A stretch of 35,000 nt of DNA from Ichthyophthirius multifiliis (lineage: Eukaryota > Ciliophora > Oligohymenophorea > Hymenostomatida): assembly GCF_000220395.1 (NCBI RefSeq), contig NW_004087655.1, forward strand, positions 1 to 35,000. The letters run 5' to 3'. The notes beneath the pieces are model-generated. The model ran no database searches, had not been told where the DNA came from, and saw only the letters and a list, made by a program, of their open reading frames with translations. The position numbers were made by a program, and so were the translations under genes. Below, piece after piece: positions 23,108-33,209 of this stretch. Within the stretch, counting starts at the first letter, position 1. Each line of letters starts with the position of its first letter.

Positions 23108-24584
23108 ATGAATTAATTAAAATTTATTATTATATTTTTAATATTTATATTTATAAATTAAACATTTCAAAATCTATTAAAAATTTCATTAAAGTAACAT
23201 GAAAATTAAGAAAATTAATAAGAAACAGTAAAAGAAGAAATAAATCTAAAAACAAATAATTTTGTTTAATAAAAATATTAATAGAATTTAATTAATTATA
23301 GTCAAACATAATATATAGGAAGCATTAATATTGGTAAAAATTAAAAAAGATTTGATATTCTTTTTGATACAGGTTCAGATTTACTTTGGTTACCATATTA
23401 TACTTGTGATTCTTGTAAAAATAGCGTACAAATAATAAAATAAATTATATATTTTAATAAATATAAAGGGTTTTAATAATTTTTATAATTGCCTTAATTT
23501 AGATGGATGTGAAAAATCAAAAGATTCTATGATTCTAAAATATGGAAAAGGATAATTATCTGGTGTTTTATCTAAAGCAGTTATATCTTTTGAATAAAGT
23601 ATATTAATTGATTATTAATTAATCCTTGCTGTTTCAGTTTAAGATTTTAATTATTTTAAAGTATAAAAAAAAAATTATAGATAAATTAATAATATAACAA
23701 AAATAGGCTGATGGAATAATAGGAATGGGTTTTAATTAAAATTAAAATTTAGTTGAATTATTATTTTCAACTCCAGAAAATAAAACTTTTACATTTTTCC
23801 TTTCTTTTGATAAATCCGATTCAGAATTAGTACTTGGAGGATTTAATCCTTCAAAAATAAAGGAAAATAAATAATTTAGTTATCATAATATACTCTAATA
23901 AAAAAATTAAAGATGGGCAATAAGTTTATAAAATATTTAATTCGGATAATATATTATAGCAGATTCAACTAAATAAACTATTACTGCTGTTGTGGATAGT
24001 GGAACTTCTTTTGTTATATTTAGTTAATAAATCTTTCAATAATTTATTAATGTTATCAAATAAAAACTAAAATTTATTCAATATACAGTTCAATAAGATT
24101 ATTTTCTTGTATAATGTGATACTGAATTGCCTGATTTTATATTTTCAGTAAAAGATGTTAATAATAATTTGGTTTAATATATAATTCCTAAAGAGTTCTA
24201 TTTAATCCCAAGCAATTAAATTTGCTTAATTGGATTTAGTAGTAATACTCCTAAAGACGTTGATGTTATTTTGGGAAATGTTTTTATGAGAAAGTATGTT
24301 TCTTAATATTCTTATAATAATTAAACAATTGGTATTTTCTTAATTTTTTATAAATTAATTATTTTTAATGTTTTTTAGGGTTAGCAGAATCTATTAGTAT
24401 TCCACCTTTTTATAAACCCGGATTCCCAGCTTGGGGTATTTTATTAATTTGTCTAAGTGTGTCATTATGCATATTTGGTGGTATTTATTTGTATAAAAAA
24501 TTTAAAAATGGAGGATAAAAATAATAATAATAAATTTAGACAGGAAGAGGTGCTAATAGAACACTTTTAAATAATGCATATTGA
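23108..24584 (+). CDS. Membrane-anchored pepsin-like aspartic protease (A1)
   Basis: Aspartic endopeptidase of family A1. The model has introns 23426-23468, 23661-23706 and 24332-24378 and gives 446 residues in frame. It has a signal peptide (LKFIIIFLIFIFINQTF), a short propeptide, and then QYIGSINIGKN. The first catalytic motif is FDILFDTGSDLLWLP (Asp near residue 87), with the flap MILKYGKGQLSGVLS and the A1 landmark ADGIIGMGFN. The second catalytic motif is ITAVVDSGTSFVIFS, followed by VDVILGNVFMRKYVSQYSY and IGLAES. Unlike lysosomal cathepsin D it ends with a TM helix (AWGILLICLSVSLCIFGGIY) and a cytosolic tail rich in Gln, ending GRGANRTLLNNAY. Both catalytic Asp residues are present, so it looks active. 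A location in endosome, lysosome or plasma membrane is inferred from the anchor. Tail-to-tail with the next gene. Confidence 0.95.
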
Positions 24585-24764
24585 TAATTATATAAAAAAT
24601 AAGTTTTTTTGTTAAAAAAAATTTTTTCCTTTAAATTTGTTAAAGAAAACATATATAAAATTTTTTATAAAAATATACTATTATTTTAATTTTATAATGA
24701 TGCAAACATTTTATTTTTTAATAATTTATTAAAATTTTATATTTTATTTTTAAATTATTATTTT

Positions 24765-25320
24765 TCAAAATTCTTATTTCATTCTTTTTCCTCCTCTTCT
24801 TTATTAATTATTATTATTTTAATTTATATTTTCAAAATCTGGCATTTTTCCACTTCCACCTTTTTTTTAAAACAATAAATTAAATAAATAAAAATTAATT
24901 ACAAGGGCATCCCATTATATCTTTGTCTTTTGCCCAAATACATTAAGAATCATCAGGGCAAGTACAAGAGCTAAAATTAGGATTGCATTCTAACTTTTTT
25001 TACGAACAGCCGTTTTTTTTGGCCTAAACTATACATTATTTTCCACTATTCTAAGCTACTTACATACAGGGACATCCCATTATAGGCTTATCCTAAGTCC
25101 AAACACATAAACTGCCATTTTAACATTTACATTAACCTAAGTTATCCTTAATTTCTATTTTTTCATTTGTACAACCATAACCTATTATTTGACTCCAAAT
25201 ATCTTTTATATTTTTTTTGAATTAATAGAATTACAAATTAATATTGAAACTACTTTTGTTTTGAGAAAAAACATTAATTATTAAAATAAAAATGAATATT
25301 GATACTGAAAATTTTTACAT
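24765..25320 (-). CDS. Small secreted protein with two Cys-rich MGCPC repeats
   Basis: Function unknown. Two exons on the reverse strand with a 43-nt intron (24860-24902) give 170 residues. The signal peptide is MQKFSVSIFIFILIINVFSQ. The mature part holds a linker (NIKDIWSQIIGYGC) and two copies of one Cys-rich unit: CKCQNGSLCVWTQDKPIMGC-PC and CTCPDDSQCIWAKDKDIMGC-PC. The pattern CxCxxxxxC(V/I)W(T/A)xDKxIMGCPC is kept exactly. Between them is a Lys/Cys segment (AKKNGCSQKKLECNPNFSSC). The second unit is completed across the splice, TGC CCT T with GT. The tail (GSGKMPDFENINQNNNNQQR, RGGKRMKQEF) is basic. Disulfide-bonded or metal-binding secretion is plausible. The intron phase and repeat support a real gene. 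Confidence 0.82.
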
Positions 25321-26120
25321 TTTTTTTTATTTTTTATTATTTATTTTTTAAATTTAAAAATAAAATAAATCAATCAATTATTTTATATAATTATAAAAAA
25401 ACATTATAAAAATATTGATTTGTTTATAATAAAAATAAACTAGTTTTCTTCAACATAAAAAATTTAAGGTTTTTCTTAAGATTTATACATAAAATAGTAA
25501 AAATGTTATAAATTATTAATTGTAAAAAACGACATTAATTCCTTATGAATATTTTGTAAATTAAATATTATCAAATTGTTTTTTTGAAAAGCTTTAAAAC
25601 TTAATTTTATAGAATTCTTTTAAATAAATTCAATAAAATAATATTCGAAAATCAAAAGAAAAGAATAATTATATATATTTTATTTTATTTACTTTATATA
25701 TATAATTAAGAATATAAATTTATATTATAAATTTTCTTTAAAAATTATTATTTATAATTATTAATTATGCTAAAATTTATATAGATTTAAAATAAATGAT
25801 ATATTTATATATAAGATAATATATAAAAATAAAAAAATAATAGTATTGAATTTTATTATTAATACAAATTTTCAAATAAAAAAAATTAATAAAATATAAA
25901 AAAATAATAAAAATTGAAAAAAAAAATTAAATATGAATTTGCATATATTTTATTATTTTAGATAATAAATTAAATAAATAATATAATATTCTATATAAAT
26001 TAAATAGTTAATATATATAGATTTAAATATATTTAGTATATATATATATTTATATTATTATATATTTATTTTTATATTTAATTATATTATTATATCAAAA
26101 CTTATTATTATTTTTATTAA
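25321..26120. other. Mostly non-coding; weak minus-strand ORF at about 25374-25700
   Basis: The stretch is A/T-rich. On the minus strand, about 25374-25700 can be read as an open frame with residues such as SIKLSFKAFQKNNLIIFNLQ and HFYYFMYKSQEKPQIFYVEE, ending at a TGA near 25374. No ATG start was found upstream and no family is recognised. It could be an exon of an unseen gene, a relic, or chance. The remainder, 25700-26120, shows nothing but short TA tracts. Confidence 0.3.
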
Positions 26121-26828
26121 ATGTAAACAAATTCATAATATTTTCAATTGTAAGATCATTAAATTTCAACCCATTATTAGCAAGATCAAATAGATAATAA
26201 TCCAATATCTTAATACAATTAAGTAATTAGTTGTTATAATTTAGATTATAATAAATGTGAAGTAACATTAGAAAATACAAAAGTTACCAAATTATATCTA
26301 TTTATTAACTCTATGATAAAAAAACCCTTAGGCAAATTGATTTTATCAATAATTTTATTATTATTACCATTTCTTAACTTATTATTTTATTATTTTTTAT
26401 GGAAAGCGTTTATAATATACATGTAATCATATAAAATTTATAAAAGTAATTTATAAAAATTGTAAAATCCATTTTAAAATATGATATTTATGCCTGAAAT
26501 TTGTGAAAAAATGAATAAAAATTATTATGAATTTGAAATAGGAATACAAAGTAAAATATTTCAAATATAATTAAATTTTATAAATAAAAAAGATTTAAAT
26601 TCTGAAAATTTTCCTAATTTTCCTCCAAAGATTATAGAAGATTTAAAAGCTAAAAATTTAAATAAATATTAAAGAGTTAAATTTATGGTTTATAATAATA
26701 CTTTTAAAAATTATTTCTATGAATTTTCTAAATATAAATCTTTTCATATATTTTGGATGATTTATTCGACTATATTATTAATTCTATGTGTAATTATTTT
26801 TTATTTTTATTTTAAAAATATTTGTTGA
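26121..26828 (+). CDS. Hypothetical two-TM membrane protein
   Basis: An intronless 235-residue frame runs from ATG 26121 to TGA 26826-26828. I do not recognise a family. The N-terminal 80 residues are polar (QYFQLQDHQISTHYQQDQID, then VISCYNLDYNKCEVTLENTK). A long hydrophobic stretch follows (LGKLILSIILLLLPFLNLLF, YYFLWKAFIIY). A soluble middle of about 90 residues (MPEICEKMNKNYYEFEIGIQ, ENFPNFPPKIIEDLKAKN, YQRVKFMVYNNTFKNYFYEF) ends in a second helix (FHIFWMIYSTILLILCVIIF). The pattern suggests two TM helices with an extracytosolic loop between them. Residue diversity in the loop supports true coding. It may be a fragment of a larger membrane family. Confidence 0.65.
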
Positions 26829-27313
26829 CTTTTAATTATCTTAAATATAGTAAAACTAAAAAAATATAATTTTTATTATAAAAACTATTTATGTAGAAAA
26901 TTTTATAAATATAAATATATATATTTTTCAATTATTTATATTAATATTAAAATTAATTTATATTTAATCAAAAATTAAAATCAAAGTTTTATTTTAATTA
27001 TATAAATAAAGTAAAAAAATAAATAAATTTCATTTAAAACATTGAATTTAATATAATTTTTATATTAAATACAATTTGTTTATGTATATTTATTTTAATT
27101 AATTATAAATATTTATAGTTTAGTATTGATTACAAATATTTATAATAAAATTTATTTTAAAATCTTTTTAACTTAAATATTTATATATATTTTTTTTAAT
27201 TAAATGTATAAAATATTTATTTTATTACACAAATATCGAGTAAATAATAATTATTATACAAAATTCAATTTTTATATTAATTATCGAAGTTTTATCTTTT
27301 ATTTTTTTATAAA
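26829..27313. other. Non-coding spacer
   Basis: A/T-rich spacer between convergent genes. No feature recognised in either strand. Confidence 0.55.
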
Positions 27314-27685
27314 TCAGTTTAATTGACTTAAAAAGTTTTCAAAGTATTTTTAGGAATTATTTAATTATTTATTACTTTGATTAACTTCAAGAATAATCTA
27401 AATATTAGTTTAAGATTAATTTATATCAATTATTGCATTGTTAAATACTTTATTTCTATTACTTTCAATATCATTTTCTAATGAACAAAAGTTGAAACCT
27501 TAATCTTCATTTTCTGAATATTTTTCTGATTATTTTTCTGAATACTATCTTAAACTTTTTAGGCTTTACTATTCAGTTTAATTGTAAAATTATTTTGAAT
27601 TTATAGTTTTTATAATTGAAGATGCTTAACTTTGTTTTATTTCAATTATTGCCGATATATCTTCAGGTATATCTAATTTTATCAT
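27314..27685 (-). CDS. Small Gln/Ser-rich hypothetical protein
   Basis: A single-exon frame on the reverse strand gives 123 residues, from MIKLDIPEDISAIIEIKQSQ to ...YFENFLSQLN and TGA at 27314-27316. There is an acidic Ser repeat region (QYSEKQSEKYSENEDQ). The rest is Asn/Gln/Ile-rich with no membrane segment or known domain. Composition is more varied than the surrounding DNA, which argues for coding, but the gene is short and isolated in gene-poor DNA. Confidence 0.55.
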
Positions 27686-29480
27686 TTTTATTACTTTTTT
27701 TTATTTAATTTTAATTTAATATATACTTATTTATTATTCTTTTTACTCTATGCTTTTGCAGATTATACATTATCCCATTTTTATTTTTTATTCTATTTTT
27801 AAAAATAAACTATATTATAATACAAATAATTACTTAAAAAATAAAATTATAATATAAAGTATAAATTGTTTAAAATTAATATAAAAGTTATATATTAAAT
27901 TAAAAATTAATAAAATAATTTATTATTTTTGTTTTTAATAAAATTATTTTGTTATTATTTGTTAATAATAATAATAATGTTAATAATTTTAAATTTGATA
28001 AATAATAACAATATTTTTTAAATAAGTAAATAATAATAAATAAAAATTAAATAAAAGATTATTAACAATATATTATTATTATTTAAATAAATATATTATG
28101 TTTTTATACTTAACTTTAATATATATTTAAGTTTTTGTATTTTCAAATATATATGCTTTTATAAAAAAAATATATTTATCTACTTATTGAAAAAAAAATT
28201 TAATTATATATTAATCTTATTTCAAATTGATAAATTAATAAATTAATTTTGATTATAAAATTTATATTAACTTTTTGAAAATAAATTAAAAAAAATAGCA
28301 TAATAAATAATAACAGTAAAATAATTATATATACAAATGTATAAAATAAATAATTACTTTAAAATCTAAAATAGTTACTACTATTATTTTTTTAAATTAA
28401 TTTTTTGATATTTAAAATAAATTATTTATTAATATCAATATATTTTATAATAATATCTGTTAAATAATTGACTATAACAATATAATTAATTAATTTGTAC
28501 ATCTTTATAATAATTTCTTTATTTTTATTTCAGTTTATTATAACAGGATAAATAAAATATAATTAAACTATTTCTTTTAGTTTAATAAATATAATATTTT
28601 TAAAGTAAAATTATTTCAGATATTTTTTTATAACAAAAAATACATTTTTAGTGCAATTATTATTTTTAAATTTTTTAATATATAAATTAATACTTTATTA
28701 TTTATATTTGCATTTTTTTTTTATAATTTTATTCATGTTGACCATCAAAATAATTTTATATTTTATGTGGTAATAAATTTAAATTTTCTTTTTTTTTTTA
28801 CTAAATAAGAGATTTTTAAAAAAATTATAGAAAATTATATTTTAATTTTGCTTTCATATTAATTTAAAAATTTATACTAATTTATATATTATAAAATTAA
28901 ATAAAAGGCATTATAAATTATTATAAACACAATAAGATGAATAATATAATAATAATAAAAAAAAAATCTACTAAGTAAATTAAAAATTAAATTTTAATAT
29001 ATAGTTACAAATTATTTAAAAATAAAATTAATATTTAGATTTTTTAAATTTTTATTATTAAATAATCCTTTTTCTTTTTTAAACGAGAAAATATTTATTA
29101 TAAAAATTAACATTTAAAATCAATATAAAAGTAATATTTTTATATTAAAATAACTAATTAATAATTTATAAATTAAATATGTCTTATGTCATAATTTATT
29201 TATAAAATTTTCTAAAATATTTATTAAAACATAGAAATAAAATATAAATTTATTTATTTATTTCTATTTTTTTTTTAAAAAAAAATACGTAATATTATTA
29301 GATATTTAAATGTTTAAATACACAAAAGTATTAATGAAATAACTTAAAAAAATATATATTATAAATTATAATATGTTTTTTATGTAGATTAATTTATTAT
29401 TTTAAAAATCTTTATTTTTAAATAATATTTAGAAAATACATAAAATAATTATAATTATAATTTTGTTAAAAAAATAAAAA
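27686..29480. other. 1.8-kb gene-free AT-rich region
   Basis: The longest empty stretch of the window, almost entirely A and T. Short AAT runs occur near 27965-27980 and 28930-28970. No coding frame, RNA or long repeat was found on either strand. Confidence 0.55.
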
Positions 29481-31638
29481 ATGAAGCTTAATAAAAAATA
29501 ATTAGCATTTTTCGGCCTATCATTTGTATTATTTAGCTTAATAGTATCCATAACTATCTATTTAGTGCTATAAAAAAACTAATAATAAATTCTTATTGTA
29601 AATATATACATCTATTTATTCTTTTATTAAATAAAATCTAGGCAAATTAAGACGATAATTTATTTTTTATAAAAAGATAGCTTTCAAACAGTTATTATTA
29701 TGAAGTAATTTTAAAAAATTAACAAATTAATAATTACTAAGACAATTAATACACTAAAACAGTAGAAGTCCATAAATATAAAATATCTTTTTCTTGTTTA
29801 AATATAAAAGAAGAATGTAATTTTTTAAAAATTTAAAACTTATTTTATTAATTTTCTTTAAATATAAAATAGATTTCTAATATGCAATTTATTTCTAATA
29901 AGACACTTAAGTATACCAAGAAGATAAACCTGAAGAAATAACAATAATATAAGGTATTGATTCTATTTTAAATGAAATTTAAAATCTTTATCAAAATTAT
30001 AATTAATAAACATAAAATAATAAGTTTGAGTAATTAGATTTATAAAAAGACTACTAAACTCAAAAACTATAACTTATAAACTAAATTCCAATAATTTAAT
30101 TCAAAACATTAAAAGTAAATTTATATATTTTTTAATTAATAAAAAAATGTTAATTAATTTTATTTTAATAAAAAACAGAATGGATAACCTACTGAAATAT
30201 TAATGTCTGAAAATATAAATAATATTTATAAAAAATCTATATCGAAAATTATTGAAAGTTTATCTCCTTTACTTAAGAAATAATATTATGATTATCAAAT
30301 TGGTGAAGTTTAAAGCTAATAAAAATCAGAAGAATACAAAGAAACTAATTACTTCGGAGAATATACTAAAGAAATGAGTGCCTTATCTGAAAATGGAAAT
30401 ACTGTAATTTAATAAAATTACACATAAAAAACAACTTAAAAAGCAGACTAAAGTACTTAGTATTAGCAAAGTTTTACAATTGATGATGAAGGAAATGTAA
30501 TAAAAAGTATTATTAAGTCTTAATTTATATTAAATAATGAATTTAATTAATAATCGCAAGGTTACTATTCTGAATCAAGCGCATTAAAAAATATTGTATT
30601 AATATAAAATTTAGAATTAAACTTAGTGAAGAAAACTTAAAATACTTTTTAAGAATAGAAAAACAAATTATTGCAAGAAATATAAGATGAATTAAATAAT
30701 TAGTCATTTATTAATTGGAAATAATTTTTGAATTAATTAAATAAAGTAAATGATAAAGATGATAAATAATTTTTTAAAAATAGAAATCTTTAATCAAATT
30801 AAAAAGCTTATCTTTATTAAAAAAAAGAAACATAAATCTTTTAATAAAAAATCTTGGGAATAGATGTTAAAGGTACTTTAGAACATGAATGTTACTAATA
30901 AAATTTAAATATAGCCTGCTAAATTTAATTCTTTATCATTACTTCATAAGGAAAAACACCTATTACTGATGCTTATCCATGTAATAAAAAATTAAAAAAT
31001 TATTATTATTTTTAATAAAAGTAGTATGTAGTTTTGCAAATATGAAAAATAATTCTCCTTTATAACAATGTATATTTTAATTTTTTGTTTTTTTTAATTT
31101 ATTTATATAGTGAGTGAAAATTAGAAATTTGACTTTAGTTTCCCTACTCCTTTTAATATTTCTATTGATGTTTCATTAAATTATAAATTTAGGTTTGATA
31201 TAGTTTAAATTTGCTAAAATCTTCCTAATTTATAAATGGGATTTAAATTAAATTCTGACTTATAATTATCAGCAGCTGGGTTGCTTGATTTACAAAGCTT
31301 CAGAATAGGAATCTTTTTAGATGGAAAAGTATATAATTTATAAGGAGAAGTTTATTTATAAGTCTTATAATTACAAACAGTATTTTTTAAAAAAAAATTA
31401 AATTTATTTTTATTAAAAGCTAAAAACTCAAGCTAAAGGTGCAATCGTGATATCATTAAATTATGATTAAGTCAAATTTAATTTTGGATTATATTATTAA
31501 TAAAGAAAAATTATCTTAACAAAGGCTTGTAAACAGTGTCTAATTAATACTGAATATAAATGGGGATAATAAATGAAACTATGGGATGTTGAAGTAAAAT
31601 CGAAAAATGGATCATATATTTAATAGTATTCATTTTGA
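29481..31638 (+). CDS. Signal-anchor/secreted protein of unknown family
   Basis: I do not recognise this large protein. It starts with a charged cap and one hydrophobic helix (LAFFGLSFVLFSLIVSITIY, then LVL), a signal anchor or signal peptide. Introns are 29598-29641, 29817-29872, 30115-30178, one near 31010-31095, and 31380-31419. The N-terminal luminal part has VEVHKYKISFSCLNIKEE and VYQEDKPEEITIIQGIDSIL. The middle is Gln-rich and helical (IYKKSISKIIESLSPLLKKQ). The C-terminal third looks like a folded beta-rich domain: GIDVKGTLEHECYQQNLNIA, FDFSFPTPFNISIDVSLNYK, LQLSAAGLLDLQSFRIGIFL, AKGAIVISLNYDQVKFNFGL, and ACKQCLINTEYKWGQQMKLW. It ends NGSYIQQYSF at TGA 31636-31638. Cysteines (CACQ-like spacing, CKQC) suggest disulfides outside the cytosol. 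The fourth intron's borders are uncertain. Confidence 0.75.
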
Positions 31639-33209
31639 TATATATATAGTTATATTTTTATTTATAAAATAATTATTTATTTTAAATACTAAATATTTTA
31701 TAAATAATTATATATTTAATTAATTTTATTATATATTATAATTTATTTATAAAATAAATATTTTAAAAATAAAATAAAAATATATTTACTGTAATATATT
31801 TTCATATCAAAAAGCATTATAAACTTTATACTTTATTTATTCATTTTTATTTTCTATAAATTAGTTTTTTTATAGTATAAAAAGTCAGTATTAATAAAAA
31901 ATAATTTTATTAAAATTATGTTTATTAATATAATATAAAAAATATTTTTACGGATTATAATTTATTAAATATGAATTGTGTTTGTTTTTGGGATAGCCTT
32001 GGCTGCTGATTAAGTATTAAATTATGAATTTTTGAATACAAAATAATTATTATTATTTGGAAAACTTTTAAATATTAAATTTATTAAATAAAATTATTTA
32101 AAAATAAATCCATATATTTTTAATAAAAACTTATTTTGATAATTTTATAAGAAAAATAGCTAAATTAAGAAAGTATTCTTATATTTTTTTTTAAAAGGAA
32201 TTTATAGAAATTCTACTATTATAATAGCTTATTTAAATAAAAGGCATTATATATGCTTTTAGTAAGCAAATTAAAGATTTACAAAATAATTATAAATATA
32301 TATATGAATAGGAGTTAAATAATAATATTAATAATAAGCAAAATGAAAATAAGTAATAATTGAAAATATAAATTATTTTACAGTTTAAATTCTTAACATA
32401 TACTTATAAATCTGAATAAATAAATAAAAATTTAAATTAAATTTACTAATAAAATTAAAAATACAGATAAACAAATATATAAAATATTTATAAAAACTAG
32501 TAAGTTCTAACTTTATTTTTTAAACTTTAAGACGTTTTTATAATTTAATATGTTTTTTTATTTATTAGTTTCTTATTTTTAATATTTTAGGAATTATTTC
32601 AAATGCCCAATATATGCTTCAATTTTAACTTTGAATTTCAAAAATGAATTTATATGATATTTTTGGTTATTTTCTATAACAGTAAAATTGTTTTCATAAT
32701 CATATCCAAACTAATTATATAATCTGCTCAATTATTGTAATTAAACTCTACAATCAGTTAAAATGGATAAAAAAACAGTCAATAAATACAATTTTACAAA
32801 AAATTTCAAATAGAAAATGTTTAATTTAAAATTTATCAAATACCTTTGAAGTTAAATTAATATAACATTATGTTCTTGCAAAATAGTCTATTTAAGATAA
32901 TTAAATAGGTTAACTTAAATTTTGTTTTTAAAATTTTTTTGATAATTTTTCCCTTTTTAATTTTTAACTTATTTACTTAAAGTATTTTAAATTTTCACTA
33001 ATTAAATTAGTATAAAATATTAATTTAAAACTTATTCTTGAATTTTATATTAAAAGTAAAATAGTTTAAAAATATTAATATTTTAATAATTATTTTTTTA
33101 AAAATCAAAATTTATTTATTAAAACAATAAAATTAGAGGTAAAAATTAATAAAAAAATAGATATTATTAATATTAAAAATTTAACAATAATATTATAGTT
33201 TAATTTATT
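31639..33209. other. Poorly resolved region with coding-like pieces
   Basis: 31639-31965 shows nothing. A slightly GC-richer patch at about 31972-32015 reads GIALAADQ in one plus frame, but no start fits. 32202-32650 holds the plus-strand exon pair listed separately. 32640-32925 reads better on the minus strand. 32930-33209 is A/T-only and must contain the promoter of the S15 hydrolase. Confidence 0.4.
32202..32650 (+). CDS. Possible exons of an unrecognised gene
   Basis: An open plus-strand frame beginning after an AAAAG acceptor-like site reads EFIEILLLQQLIQIKGIIYA, FSKQIKDLQNNYKYIYEQEL and further Gln/Asn-rich helix. A GT..AG intron of about 90 nt (roughly 32503-32590) then joins to ELFQMPNICFNFNFEFQK and a TGA at about 32646. 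No ATG start could be placed, and a minus-strand frame overlaps the last exon. The call rests only on residue variety and the splice, so it may be wrong. Confidence 0.3.

Noticed and set aside
31972-32015. Possible small structured RNA in a GC-richer patch
   Set aside because: No tRNA, snRNA or snoRNA hallmark could be recognised and no stable paired arms are evident by eye.
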